Below are positions 44,001-52,094 of a DNA stretch of 64,000 bases, one piece after another. Source of the stretch: Marvinbryantia formatexigens DSM 14469. Its GTDB lineage: Bacteria; Bacillota; Clostridia; Lachnospirales; Lachnospiraceae. The position numbers were made by a program, and so were the translations under genes. The notes below the pieces were generated by a model that was given only the letters and a program-made list of their open reading frames with translations, was not told where the DNA came from and made no database searches. Each line of letters starts with the position of its first letter. The first letter of the stretch is position 1. The stretch spans positions 558,001 through 622,000 of the forward strand of contig NZ_CP102268.1 of the NCBI RefSeq assembly GCF_025148285.1, read 5' to 3'.

Positions 44001-44657
44001 TCCCTCCTTCGGCTGAATGCTCCATGTGCCCTGCTGCCCTTCTTTTTCTCCGGCATTTCCTGTGCCCTGCCGCACCGGCAGCAAAGTGCCATCCTCCGCC
44101 AGAAGATCCGCCGTCACAGTCAGATCGCATCCGGTGGTCTCCACCTCCAGATCAATATTCCAATCATTCTCCGGCGCCGCTTTCACCGGCTCCGCGTGAA
44201 AATAGATACCGTCTGATACGAGGTGCTCCCTGGGCACCTGCTTCAGCCACACATTCCGGTAAATCCCCGCGCCGGAATACCAGCGGCTGTTGGGCGCCTG
44301 GAAATCCACAGAAACCCGGATTTCATTCTCCCCGTCTTCCAGAAACGGCGTGATATCCAGCTCAAACGCGGAATAGCCGTACTTCCATTCCCCCGCCAGA
44401 TGCCCGTTTACATACACCCGGCTGTCCATATAAATGCCGTCAAAACGCAGAAACACCAACTCCTGCTCCTTTTTTTCCAGAACAAAACGCTTCCGGTACC
44501 AGCCGGTGCCGTCCTCATAAAGATGATTGGTGTCATAAATCAGCCAGTCATGCGGCAGCCCGACCGGCGAAAACATCTGCTCCCGCTCCTTCATTTCAGA
44601 AAATGTCGTATGCAGAGGCTGTCTGCTAAATTCCCATCCGTCATTAAACAGCATCAT
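41037..44657 (-). CDS. Large multidomain glycoside hydrolase family 2 protein
   Basis: The 1206-residue protein has the GH2 sugar-binding, Ig-like and barrel domains in order. Signatures are YSGAGIYRNVWL, the acid/base Glu in VIMWCVGNEIHDT near residue 400 and the nucleophile Glu in WIIYGSETSSVVQ near 470. A DUF4982-like domain and Big-like domains follow. A low-complexity linker near residues 800-850 includes a 13-residue duplication (NSLPADADATSFR / NALPADAGATPSE). The C-terminus resembles two beta-sandwich carbohydrate-binding modules. No signal peptide is seen. Activity may be beta-galactosidase, glucuronidase or arabinosidase. It is cotranscribed with the acetylesterase gene (16 bp gap). 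Confidence 0.88.
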   Translation of the reverse strand: MMLFNDGWEFSRQPLHTTFSEMKEREQMFSPVGLPHDWLIYDTNHLYEDGTGWYRKRFVLEKKEQELVFLRFDGIYMDSRVYVNGHLAGEWKYGYSAFELDITPFLEDGENEIRVSVDFQAPNSRWYSGAGIYRNVWLKQVPREHLVSDGIYFHAEPVKAAPENDWNIDLEVETTGCDLTVTADLLAEDGTLLPVRQGTGNAGEKEGQQGTWSIQPKEGQTGVWVHSIRLLAERPKLWDVESPNLYTLRVRLFKDGVLLQTEEQRVGFRAIAYLPDGGFFLNGRHIKLNGVCEHHDLGCLGSAFHEQAMRRKFEIIKNMGANAVRFAHNMPAAEAMDLADEMGLLVISEAFDMWESAKTPYDYARFFQQWYQRDVASWIRRDRNHPSVIMWCVGNEIHDTHAGEKGRLWMERLMAEVEKHDAKHNAPPTLASNYMPWENTQKCADVIKLIGYNYGEKYYDSHHAQHPDWIIYGSETSSVVQSRGIYHFPYKQSVLADDDEQCSALGNSTTSWGAKSAEACVIAERDRPYSCGQFLWSGFDYIGEPTPYHTRNSYFGQIDTAGFPKDPYYLYQAEWNDLRKKTVLHLFPYWDFNEGQLVDVRAYTNAPEVELFLNGKSCGVCRIDHAHGTTLSGNWQVPYEKGEIRAIARDENGNVLAEDARHSFGEAAHIMLTPEQETLRADGHDLLFLQISMTDADGYPVENANNRVQVTVTGAGALAGCDNGDSTETDGYKTGSRRLFGGKLLAVIKAGTQAGELCVTVSSPGLPEAHLTLQVRESAAVRGSSPEAYLAEMPVRKAAENSLPADADATSFRNALPADAGATPSEVPSAGEAAAKMTGERDGSEEQKNTEIPVRNIRLMSSAGNHLSEEVPETTVTAQLCPDNADDKEVIWRIVDDAGIPSPLAELQADGRTAHVRAKSDGCFRLRCMSRCGTEKVRIISQMEFTVTGLGKAFLDPYSFVSGGLYNYSRGDVGNGNEHGVATARDGETQVGFRELDFGPDGSDEICLPIFALTDEPYEIKIYEGMPGEPGAELIADVIYQKPSIWNTYQEETYRLNKWLRGITGICFVLQKKIHLKGFSFVKKNRAFEKLAAVQCDAIYGDSFRIADGVVREIGNNVTLEFGGLDFGQEGAARITICGSTPHEKNTIVLRFASEAGEETRMLEFMRGEPVQTFSFERICGRQTVRFVFLPGSCFDFDWIQFERES

Positions 44658-44673
44658 CTCTCGTCTCCTTTGC

Positions 44674-47151
44674 TCATTTTATACGAAGCTTTATGCAAAA
44701 CGGCGCTGCGCAGAGCCCGTTTTCGTCATACAAAAGTCTTTTTCCCGGCGCACAGTCCCATGCGTAGCGCACCGCGCACGGTTTTTTCACCTGCCCGCTT
44801 TGCAGGCACACTGTGTTTCCGGAAATCTTTGCCTGCGCCGGATAATAAATGCCATCTTCCCCGGCAAGCTCAAACAGCCGCGGATTTTCCTGCCCGCATG
44901 CACCACACTCTCTGAGAGCGATGCGACCGCCTGCCGGTACAGACGCATTTTCCGCTTTCTTTCCGGTTATGGGCAGAATTTCTGCCGCACTTTTGGTCTG
45001 CCCGGCGGTTCCCTGTCCGCCGTCCGTCCGGAAGGTAAGGCGCAGGCTGCTTCCCCACACGCTCACTGCCTCCAGACGCGGTCCCTGCCAGTGCACCGGC
45101 TCCTGATAGACCAGGCTGCGGACCGCCAGCGCCGCCCGCTGTGCCGCCGCCTTCTTGTTCAGCGGATGCAGGTCGTTGTCCTCACCGATATCCAGATTAA
45201 CGGTTACTGCCACATATGGCAGACGCTCCGCCGAAAGCTGCGCCTCACGGATAAGCGGCCAGGCGTCGCCCGGCGCAATGTCCACACCGCAGTTGGGGAG
45301 CTGCACCACCACAAAGGGCAGGTCCTCCCGCCGGAAGCCGCGCCTCCAGTCCTGTATCAGCCCGGCAAGGAGCTGCGCATAATCCCCCGGATGGCTGTCA
45401 TTCGATTCTCCCTGATACCAGACGACGGCGCTCACCGTATAAGGCTGGCAGGGAGCCACCATGCCGTTAAACAGACCTGTCGGCGTGCGGTTTAAAAATA
45501 CCTGCTCCGGCGCCGGTCCGCATGCCGCAAGAATGCGGTACTCCCATGTGCCGCCAAGCGCAACCGGCGCGCTGTCCGCCAGGTCTGCGCCTTCCGCCGC
45601 ACCCGGCTCTGCTTCCGATGTTGTCTGCCGCAGCTTTCTTCCGTCTTCCGGCTGCGCTTTCCTTCCGGAGGCATCCGCCTGCGATGCTGTTCCGGCATCC
45701 GTCCGTCCCGGCATCGCTCCGGCTTCCTTCTGCCCCGGCATCCAGTCATCGCTGCACACATCCTCCCAGATAATATCCAGCGCCTTACCCGGCGTCACCC
45801 TTCCATTTCCATAACGGCAGATGAGGCGGATTTCCAGCGTATTTTCTCCCTCGCGCAAAAGTCCCTCCGGCACCGGATAGCGTCTGGGCGGATACTGATA
45901 GCCTGTCTCTCCGATTTTCACGCCGTTCAGAAACATCTCATCGCTGTCCACCAGCGTGCCGAAGCGAAGCACGCCCGCTCTGCCCGCCTGCTGCTCCGAT
46001 ATCCTGAATTTCTTTCTGAGCAGAAGACTTCCGCAAAAATGTCCCAGTTCCGTATCCTTAAACTCACAGGGAAGCGTGATCTGATGCCACTGTTTATCCG
46101 GCTGACGCTCCGGCAGAAACGCAGACTGCCCTTCCGGGAGCCCGGTCCGTCCTCCCGCCGGTAAAGCCGCATCCCGTCCCGGCAAAGGCTCTGTCTGTCC
46201 TTCCGCTGACGAAGCCCCGTCCTGTCCCTCTGAGAGTTCTTCCTGCCTGCGCAGCGTATCATACCAATTCTGCTCCTGCCGCTCTTTTTTTGCAAGCAGA
46301 TTTTTACAGAAATTTTTATCCCGGAACTGCTCCGTTATTCTCAGGTATTCCGGCTTATCCCGCAGTCCTTCCCGGCTTGTCCATGCTTCCGCCGGCGTCC
46401 CGCCAAGGCTCAGATTCAAAATACCGACCGGCACGCCCCGGAAAAGCGCAATTTCTTTTCCAAAGAAATAGGAAAAAGCGGACAGCTCTTCCAGATTTTC
46501 CCGCACAGCCGCCTGCCAGGAAGCCTGCACATGGTCATCAAGCGGCGCGTCAAAATCATAGTGCTCCGTCACCTTATAAATATGAAGCACAAAATCGTTC
46601 GCAGACGGGCGCCGCGCAAAATCCGCGCTGCCTTCGCTGTCGTTTTCCGGCAATGCACCGCCCGCCGCAGATTTTTTATCACTTCCCGACGATGCACCGC
46701 CCGCCGCAAATTCCTCCGGGAAGCGCACACGCACCCGGCACATTGGCAGCTCCATATTTGACTGCCCGGCGCAGACAAACACCTCTCCAACATACACATT
46801 CTGCACTCTGCATACCTGCCCGTTTTCTCCGGCAGCCTCCAGAACATACGGACCGCCCGCCGCAAGATGTGGGAAACAGGTTTCAAAACGCCCGTCCTTT
46901 TCGCAGCGCTCCTGCACGCAGATTGCTGTATCGCTCCATGAATTCCCGTTTTCTCCCGGTTCCTGTATCCGGTCTGGCTCCTGTACCTTCTCCATCTTCT
47001 CTGTCTGCCGGGGTTCTTCTTCGTCCCGGCTCTTCAGCCGGATCGTCACCATTTCTCCCGGCGCGCCCCAGCCCCATATTCTGGTATTTTCTCCCTGCTG
47101 CAGTACGCAGCCCTCCCCGAAAATTTTCGGAAGTCTCATATTATTTTCCAT
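44674..47151 (-). CDS. SASA-family (sialate O-acetylesterase-like) carbohydrate acetylesterase
   Basis: An SGNH-type esterase. The catalytic Ser lies in VFVCAGQSNMELP, the WYQGESND block is family-typical, and DLHPLNKKA near the end supplies the His. In a xylan locus it most likely removes acetyl groups from xylo-oligosaccharides. The GH2-like sandwich insert (LRKKFRISEQQAG, then LLREGENTLEIRL) is common. At about 825 residues it is long because of several Gly/Glu/Ala/Arg-rich low-complexity insertions. ATG 47151 is chosen because GGGGAAGG precedes it and family similarity starts there (MENNMRLPKIFGEG). Confidence 0.85.
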   Translation of the reverse strand: MENNMRLPKIFGEGCVLQQGENTRIWGWGAPGEMVTIRLKSRDEEEPRQTEKMEKVQEPDRIQEPGENGNSWSDTAICVQERCEKDGRFETCFPHLAAGGPYVLEAAGENGQVCRVQNVYVGEVFVCAGQSNMELPMCRVRVRFPEEFAAGGASSGSDKKSAAGGALPENDSEGSADFARRPSANDFVLHIYKVTEHYDFDAPLDDHVQASWQAAVRENLEELSAFSYFFGKEIALFRGVPVGILNLSLGGTPAEAWTSREGLRDKPEYLRITEQFRDKNFCKNLLAKKERQEQNWYDTLRRQEELSEGQDGASSAEGQTEPLPGRDAALPAGGRTGLPEGQSAFLPERQPDKQWHQITLPCEFKDTELGHFCGSLLLRKKFRISEQQAGRAGVLRFGTLVDSDEMFLNGVKIGETGYQYPPRRYPVPEGLLREGENTLEIRLICRYGNGRVTPGKALDIIWEDVCSDDWMPGQKEAGAMPGRTDAGTASQADASGRKAQPEDGRKLRQTTSEAEPGAAEGADLADSAPVALGGTWEYRILAACGPAPEQVFLNRTPTGLFNGMVAPCQPYTVSAVVWYQGESNDSHPGDYAQLLAGLIQDWRRGFRREDLPFVVVQLPNCGVDIAPGDAWPLIREAQLSAERLPYVAVTVNLDIGEDNDLHPLNKKAAAQRAALAVRSLVYQEPVHWQGPRLEAVSVWGSSLRLTFRTDGGQGTAGQTKSAAEILPITGKKAENASVPAGGRIALRECGACGQENPRLFELAGEDGIYYPAQAKISGNTVCLQSGQVKKPCAVRYAWDCAPGKRLLYDENGLCAAPFCIKLRIK

Positions 47152-47342
47152 TACATCCTTCCCCTTTGCAAATCCCGCAATTATTCGCATGACCTTTCCG
47201 CGCTCCTGTGCTATACTGTCAAAAACGGCACCGGACGAACCGGCATTGGATTTTTCCTTCCACGGATTTTGTCCATACTGCCAAAGCGGCACCGTTGTGC
47301 CATATTCTAAAATACTTCAGCAGACAGGAGGCATCTTACATT
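47152..47342. promoter_or_regulatory. Divergent promoter region of the acetylesterase and GH43 genes
   Basis: These 191 bp separate two divergent xylan genes. A TATACT -10-like hexamer on the plus strand occurs near 47213, and TTGACA occurs on the minus strand close by, but no complete promoter with good spacing is evident. AraC activation is plausible. Confidence 0.35.
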
Positions 47343-48923
47343 ATGAAACAAGCTACATTTGAAAACCCGATTCTCAGCGGATTCTATCCCGACCCGTCCA
47401 TCTGCCGCGTGGGAGACGATTATTATATGGTAACTTCTTCCTTCGTCTATTTTCCCGGCATTCCGGTATTCCACAGCCGCGATTTGATTCACTGGGAACA
47501 GATTGGACACGGCATTTCCTCCCCGGACCAGCTCGATTACAAAAACTGCGAAACCTCGCTCGGTCTCTGGGCGCCGACCATCCGCTATCATGAGGGTACT
47601 TATTATATCATCAACACCTTCGTTTCCGAAGGGCGGGAAGCGCGCCGCGACAACTACATTATCACCGCAGAAAATCCCGCCGGTCCCTGGAGCAGGGCAC
47701 ATTTCATCGAAGGTGCGGACGGCATTGATTCCAGCATTTTCTTCGACGCCGACGGACGCATGTGGTACGCCGGCAACTATATCTGCCCGGAAGCCCTCTA
47801 TGAGGGACATCACGGCATCTATCTGTGCGAGCTTGATACGGAAACCTTTCAATTTAAAGGTGAGCGCAAAACCATCTGGAACGGCATCACCTCCCGCAGC
47901 AAATGGATTGAAGCGCCGCACATCTACTTTGAAAACGGCTGGTATTACCTGATGGTCGCCGAGGGCGGCACCTTCACCAATCACTCTGTCATGATGGCGA
48001 GAAGCCGCAGCATCGACGGGGAATACGAAATCTGCCCCCGCAATCCCATTATAACACACCGGCACCTCTCTCTGGAACATGAGATTTCCGTTGTCGGTCA
48101 CGCCGACATCGTGCAGACGCAGCGCGGCGAATGGTGGATGGTGCTGCTGGGCGTGCGCCCGTACAAAGACGCCCATTTCAATCTCGGCCGCGAAACCTTC
48201 CTCCTTCCCGTCATCTGGGATGCGGACGGCTGGCTGCGCGCCGACAACGAAAACGGTCTGGTAAACCGCACGGAACGGCGCCCGGATCTGCCGGTATTTC
48301 TGCCGAAGCCGGAATTTTTCAGCGACAACTTTGAATCGCCGCAGCTTTCCATGCGCTGGAACACCATCCACCCCGCTGCAGAGCCGTTTTATTCTCTGAC
48401 GGAGCGTCCCGGCTGCCTGCGCCTGCATTTGCTGCCGGAGGTATTAAGCGAAATCTGCACGCCCGCCTTTGTCGGACGCCGTCAGCAGCACAAAGCTTTC
48501 CGTATGCAGACAGCCATTGATTTTCTGCCGCAGACTCCCGCGGAGAAAGCCGGGCTCGCCGCCGTCCAGGACGACCGTTATCACTACCGCTTCACCATCA
48601 CGCTGGAAAACGGCGCGCGCGTTCTGAAGCTGGTATCCTGCAAAAACCATGCGGACACGGTTCTTGCAAAATGTGACCTTCCGGCGGACGGACGCCTCTA
48701 CCTTACCATCACCGCCACAGAGGAAGGCTACCATTTTTATTATGGCTCTGACGACCAGACCTTCCTGCCGCTGTACGAAGACGCCGACCCGACGCTGCTC
48801 AGCTCGCTCGTAAATGAGGGCTTTACCGGCACCTATCTCGGTATGTACGCCTCCTCCAACGGGCAGCCCTCCAGCAATTACGCCGACTTTGACTGGGTAC
48901 TCTACGAAAGCAGCCGCGCCTGA
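47343..48923 (+). CDS. Glycoside hydrolase family 43 beta-xylosidase/arabinofuranosidase
   Basis: The 526-residue enzyme begins at the conserved NPILSGFYPDPSICRVGDDYY; Asp17 is the catalytic base. DSSIFFDADGR supplies the second Asp and KWIEAPHIYFENGWYYL the acid Glu. A C-terminal beta-sandwich (residues about 330-520) is typical of XynB-like enzymes. No signal peptide is present, so it should be cytoplasmic. ATG 47343 is preceded by CAGGAGG; the longer frame upstream has no similarity. This is the only plus-strand enzyme of the locus. Confidence 0.93.
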   Translation: MKQATFENPILSGFYPDPSICRVGDDYYMVTSSFVYFPGIPVFHSRDLIHWEQIGHGISSPDQLDYKNCETSLGLWAPTIRYHEGTYYIINTFVSEGREARRDNYIITAENPAGPWSRAHFIEGADGIDSSIFFDADGRMWYAGNYICPEALYEGHHGIYLCELDTETFQFKGERKTIWNGITSRSKWIEAPHIYFENGWYYLMVAEGGTFTNHSVMMARSRSIDGEYEICPRNPIITHRHLSLEHEISVVGHADIVQTQRGEWWMVLLGVRPYKDAHFNLGRETFLLPVIWDADGWLRADNENGLVNRTERRPDLPVFLPKPEFFSDNFESPQLSMRWNTIHPAAEPFYSLTERPGCLRLHLLPEVLSEICTPAFVGRRQQHKAFRMQTAIDFLPQTPAEKAGLAAVQDDRYHYRFTITLENGARVLKLVSCKNHADTVLAKCDLPADGRLYLTITATEEGYHFYYGSDDQTFLPLYEDADPTLLSSLVNEGFTGTYLGMYASSNGQPSSNYADFDWVLYESSRA

Positions 48924-49010
48924 AGCGGATGCCCGCCATCCCGGAGCCCCGGAACGCGCCGCACAGGTCCATTTGCGCTCCGGGACAGGTGCGGACGGAT
49001 GCCACGTGCG

Positions 49011-49057
49011 AAAGGGCACAGCCGTATGAAGTTACATATACGAGCTTGTGCCCTTTT
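49011..49057 (+). terminator. Terminator between GH43 and the AraC gene
   Basis: AAAGGGCACA...TGTGCCCTTTT forms a stem with an inner CGTAT/ATACG pairing, about 90 bp after the GH43 stop. The end of the convergent AraC gene lies within it. Confidence 0.6.
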
Positions 49058-49943
49058 CTCTGATTCTGTCCAGAATCGCGCCACGGAACTCGCTCGGCGA
49101 GCATTTGTTGAGCGCCTTAAAGGTCCGGTCGAAAGAGCTCATGGACGAAAAGCCGGAATTCATCGCCACATCGGTGATGCTCATTTCCGTGGAATAAAGC
49201 AGTCCTTCCGCACATTTCACTCTCTTCTTATTCAGATATTCGTAAAATGTCATATTCATATATTTCTTAAAGACCCGTGTAAAGTGATATTTGGAAAAGC
49301 CGACCATCTTCGCCGTTTCCTCCAGCGTAAGCTTTTCCTGGTAATGCTGGTTAATGTAATTGCACGCCTTCAGAGCCACCTCCTGGTATTCCCACTGCCG
49401 GTCCTGCTTGCTGCGCCGCATATCATGAAGTGCAGTCCCCTCTATGTTCCGCTCCCGCGTTATGCGTCCCACGCCGGCAAACAGCTCAATCAGAGAGGCG
49501 TAAACCAGCGCTCCGGCAAACGCCTGCTGCCCGTCATATTCGCGGATGATTTCCTCCATTTTCGCTTTGACAAGCGGATATAAATCCGGCTCATTTTCCG
49601 GCGTGATATAGAAAACCGGCGGAAACAAAAGCAATAGCGTCTCCATTTCCTTCAGAGAATACAAAAGCGCCGGGTCAAACTGCAGAATAATCCGCTCTCC
49701 GGTAGGCGGCGCTTCCAGCGCGTGCGGCACGCCCGAATTCACAATCAGAATATCTCCCTCCTGCAGGACATACTTCTTTTGATCCACAATTACTCCGTAA
49801 ATCTCTGTCACCGGCATCAGAATCTCGATTCCCACATGCCAGTGCGTCGGATAATCCTCGTAATCCACATTGTGAAACAGCCGGAAATCCATCGAATTCC
49901 GGTAATTAATGGTTTCCGTCATGCCGTTCAGTATTTCAATCAT
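49032..49943 (-). CDS. AraC family transcriptional regulator
   Basis: The product of about 303 residues has an N-terminal cupin ligand domain (YPTHWHVGIEILMPV, then LQEGDILIVNSGVPHAL) and two C-terminal helix-turn-helix motifs (LTLEETAKMVGFSKYHFTRVFKKY and SITDVAMNSGFSSMSSFDRTFK). ATG 49943 has an AAAGGA site upstream. It is a paralogue of the divergent gene at 50225. Both probably sense xylan-derived sugars and control the adjacent locus. Confidence 0.9.
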   Translation of the reverse strand: MIEILNGMTETINYRNSMDFRLFHNVDYEDYPTHWHVGIEILMPVTEIYGVIVDQKKYVLQEGDILIVNSGVPHALEAPPTGERIILQFDPALLYSLKEMETLLLLFPPVFYITPENEPDLYPLVKAKMEEIIREYDGQQAFAGALVYASLIELFAGVGRITRERNIEGTALHDMRRSKQDRQWEYQEVALKACNYINQHYQEKLTLEETAKMVGFSKYHFTRVFKKYMNMTFYEYLNKKRVKCAEGLLYSTEMSITDVAMNSGFSSMSSFDRTFKALNKCSPSEFRGAILDRIREKGTSSYM

Positions 49944-50140
49944 GCCATAAGCATCCTTTCTCACAACCGCAGCGCCTCAGCCCCGCAAAATGCCTCACTG
50001 TTACAAATTTAGTACCAATATAACAGAGAAATACCGGCTTTTCTTGGTAATTATTGCGGAACAGCTATGAATTATTGCTTCTATATATTTGCTATGCTTA
50101 TCAAATATGGTCATTTTATTCGGATTTTTTTCTTATTCAG

Positions 50141-50169
50141 TTGTCTTTTTCCCATTATTTTGCTATAGT
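50141..50169 (+). promoter_or_regulatory. Promoter of the second AraC gene
   Basis: TTGTCT and TATAGT with a 17-bp spacer, 55 bp upstream of the start. Confidence 0.6.
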
Positions 50170-50224
50170 AAAGTAATAATTGTCAGGATTATCCCGCAAC
50201 TTCTCATACTAAGGATGTGATTTT

Positions 50225-51088
50225 ATGATTGAAAACCTGGTCGGTCTCCACGAGACGGTAAATTACCGCAAAGATATGCAGATACGTCTGCATAATAACG
50301 ATGTGTGTGAAAATTACCCGCCGCACTGGCATACGCCCTTTGAGCTGATTATGCCGACGGAAAGCGGTTATTCCGTGCACTGCGGCGAAAAAGAATATGT
50401 GCTGGATGAGGGCGATATTATCATTATCTGTCCCGGCGTCATCCACGAGCTGTTCTCCCCGCCCAAAGGCGTGCGGATTATTTTTCTGGTCAGCCTCGCC
50501 CAGATTGACCTGCAGGAGCTGGACCTCGTCATTTCCATGATCAGTCCCGCCATTTTAATCAGCCCGGAAAAATTTCCGCAGATTCACGCGCAGATTCACC
50601 GCCTTATGCTGGAAATCCGCGACGAGTATTTCCGCAACCTTCCCTATACGGAATCCTCGATTTACGCCAAATTTCTGGAAATCCTCGTGCTGGTCGGGCG
50701 CTGCTACGCCGAAATCGCGCAGCATAATTTTGAAGCGAAAAACAATAAACAACAGGAATACATGGAAAAATTTCTTTTTATCTGCAACTACATCAACGAG
50801 CATTATGCAGAGCCGCTCTCTCTTGAGGAGGTCGCCTCCCTCGCGGGCTTTTCCAAGTATCATTTTACGCGGCTTTTCAAGCAGTACGCCGATACTACCT
50901 TCTATAAATATTTAAACCAGAAGCGCATTGCCCACGCAAAGCATCTTCTGGTCGATAAAAATCTTTCGGTGCTGGATATTTCCCTGCAGTGCGGCTTCTC
51001 CAACCTCTCGTCCTTTCTCCGCATGTTCCGGAAGCTCACCGGCTTCACTCCCACCGAGCTGCGCAAAATGTATGATGGCGACTTCTGA
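50225..51088 (+). CDS. AraC family transcriptional regulator (paralogue)
   Basis: The 287-residue product has the same layout as its divergent neighbour: cupin (YPPHWHTPFELIMPT, LDEGDIIIICPGVIHEL) and two DNA-binding motifs (LSLEEVASLAGFSKYHFTRLFKQY, LSVLDISLQCGFSNLSSFLRMFRKL). The shared order suggests an old duplication with separate ligands or targets. The 181 bp between its stop and spoIIID hold a 17-bp direct repeat (GCTTTTGCCGTTGTTCC at 51135 and 51183) and no gene. Confidence 0.9.
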   Translation: MIENLVGLHETVNYRKDMQIRLHNNDVCENYPPHWHTPFELIMPTESGYSVHCGEKEYVLDEGDIIIICPGVIHELFSPPKGVRIIFLVSLAQIDLQELDLVISMISPAILISPEKFPQIHAQIHRLMLEIRDEYFRNLPYTESSIYAKFLEILVLVGRCYAEIAQHNFEAKNNKQQEYMEKFLFICNYINEHYAEPLSLEEVASLAGFSKYHFTRLFKQYADTTFYKYLNQKRIAHAKHLLVDKNLSVLDISLQCGFSNLSSFLRMFRKLTGFTPTELRKMYDGDF

Positions 51089-51269
51089 GGCGGGACACCT
51101 GCCCCGCCCCGGACGCACGCCAGGGCAGATGCCAGCTTTTGCCGTTGTTCCGATGCCCCCGCAAAGCACCGGGGCGGGTGCCGCTTTTGCCGTTGTTCCA
51201 TTTTCCCACATTGCCGGATTGGGTACCGCTTTTTCGGCTACCCTGGTTTTCCACATACCGCCGGGGCAG

Positions 51270-51530
51270 TTACCGCCTCTGCTCAATATGAAGATATTTT
51301 TCTCTTGTAGCCAGTCCACCACGAATGTGGCGCTCCGATTTGTTGACGTCCAGTACCTTCCGGGCGCTCTGCGCAAGCGCAAGGTTAAACTGCGGAAGAC
51401 GTTCTACGACGTCTTTATGTACCGTTGATTTTGATACCCCGAATTTCTTCGCCGCCTGCCGCACGGTAGCGTTGGTATCAATAATATAGTGCGCAATTTC
51501 CATCGCGCGCTCTTCAATATATTCCTTCAA
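51270..51530 (-). CDS. spoIIID: Stage III sporulation protein D
   Basis: SpoIIID is a small helix-turn-helix regulator of mother-cell genes in sporulation. The 86-residue product matches the family along its length: ATVRQAAKKFGVSKSTVHKDVVERLPQ is the DNA-binding motif and HIRGGLATREKYL the C-terminal signature. The start codon is TTG at 51530 with GGAGG 7 bp upstream. The first half of the gene and its upstream region are duplicated at 62101-62237. The gene marks the organism as a spore former or a descendant of one. Confidence 0.95.
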   Translation of the reverse strand: MKEYIEERAMEIAHYIIDTNATVRQAAKKFGVSKSTVHKDVVERLPQFNLALAQSARKVLDVNKSERHIRGGLATREKYLHIEQRR

Positions 51531-51561
51531 GGAAAATCCTCCGGGACACTGTTTTTACAAT
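51425..51561. repeat. Left copy of the 137-bp spoIIID direct repeat
   Basis: Positions 51425-51561 match 62101-62237 in the same orientation with 7 mismatches in 137. Six of the seven are C in this copy and T in the right copy (plus strand). It contains the 5' UTR, ribosome binding site and first 35 codons of spoIIID. Confidence 0.9.
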
Positions 51562-51727
51562 GTATGCGCGGAGGTATGCGGGTATGAATGGTTCAGATGA
51601 AGGCATAAAAAATCTTGCATCTTTGGAAATTAAATTTTACTGATAAGAAATAGATATATAAGAATTTACTGCTGAATTGTTAATTTTGTTGTTATCGAAT
51701 ATATCTTTCTACTTACAGTATAATCAT

Positions 51728-52052
51728 TTAAGAAAAACACCTAATCCCAGTTCCGATATTCCTGCGCCCACTTTCTAAATTTACATTTTCACTGGCAAGG
51801 TACAGCATCTTTTCTAATACTGTATCACTTGGAAATACACTTTTGATTTTCATGACTCCCAGCACTGATTCCATTCTTCTAATAATGTTTGTCATATACA
51901 TAATACGTCTAATATCCTTAGAAAACCGGAAAAAGAACTTACATCTCCCCAATTATTTTCCCCAGTTACTGATAGTATAAGAATATTTCTTTTTCCCATT
52001 TTTCCTTAATGCTCTCCATTTCTGATAAAGCTACTATTTCCTTCGGAGTCAT
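51728..52052 (-). pseudogene. Remnant of an IS256-family transposase
   Basis: The minus-strand frames read DIRRIMYMTNIIRRMESVLG, then KSVFPSDTVLEKMLYLASEN, matching the C-terminal part of IS256 (Transposase_mut) transposases where the family has I-R-R-x-I-Y-T-T-N and K-x-K-x-V-F-P-S-D. Upstream frames give NNWGDVSSF and, in another frame, SEMESIKEKWEKE, equivalent to the preceding W-E-x-K and W-x-N-N-W parts. At least two frameshifts and stops separate the pieces. It sits just inside the left end of the AT-rich island. The stretch 51562-51727 shows nothing else. Confidence 0.75.
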
Positions 52053-52094
52053 TCATATAACTCTCATTTCTATAAGCCTCATACATAATGCTTT

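Noticed and set aside
47307-48428. Minus-strand frame of 373 residues antisense to GH43
   Set aside because: GH43 on the plus strand has conserved catalytic residues and a ribosome binding site; the antisense frame has neither.
51089-51269. Possible gene or RNA between the AraC and spoIIID genes
   Set aside because: Only a 17-bp direct repeat and GC-rich spacer between convergent genes; no ribosome binding site or RNA hallmark.
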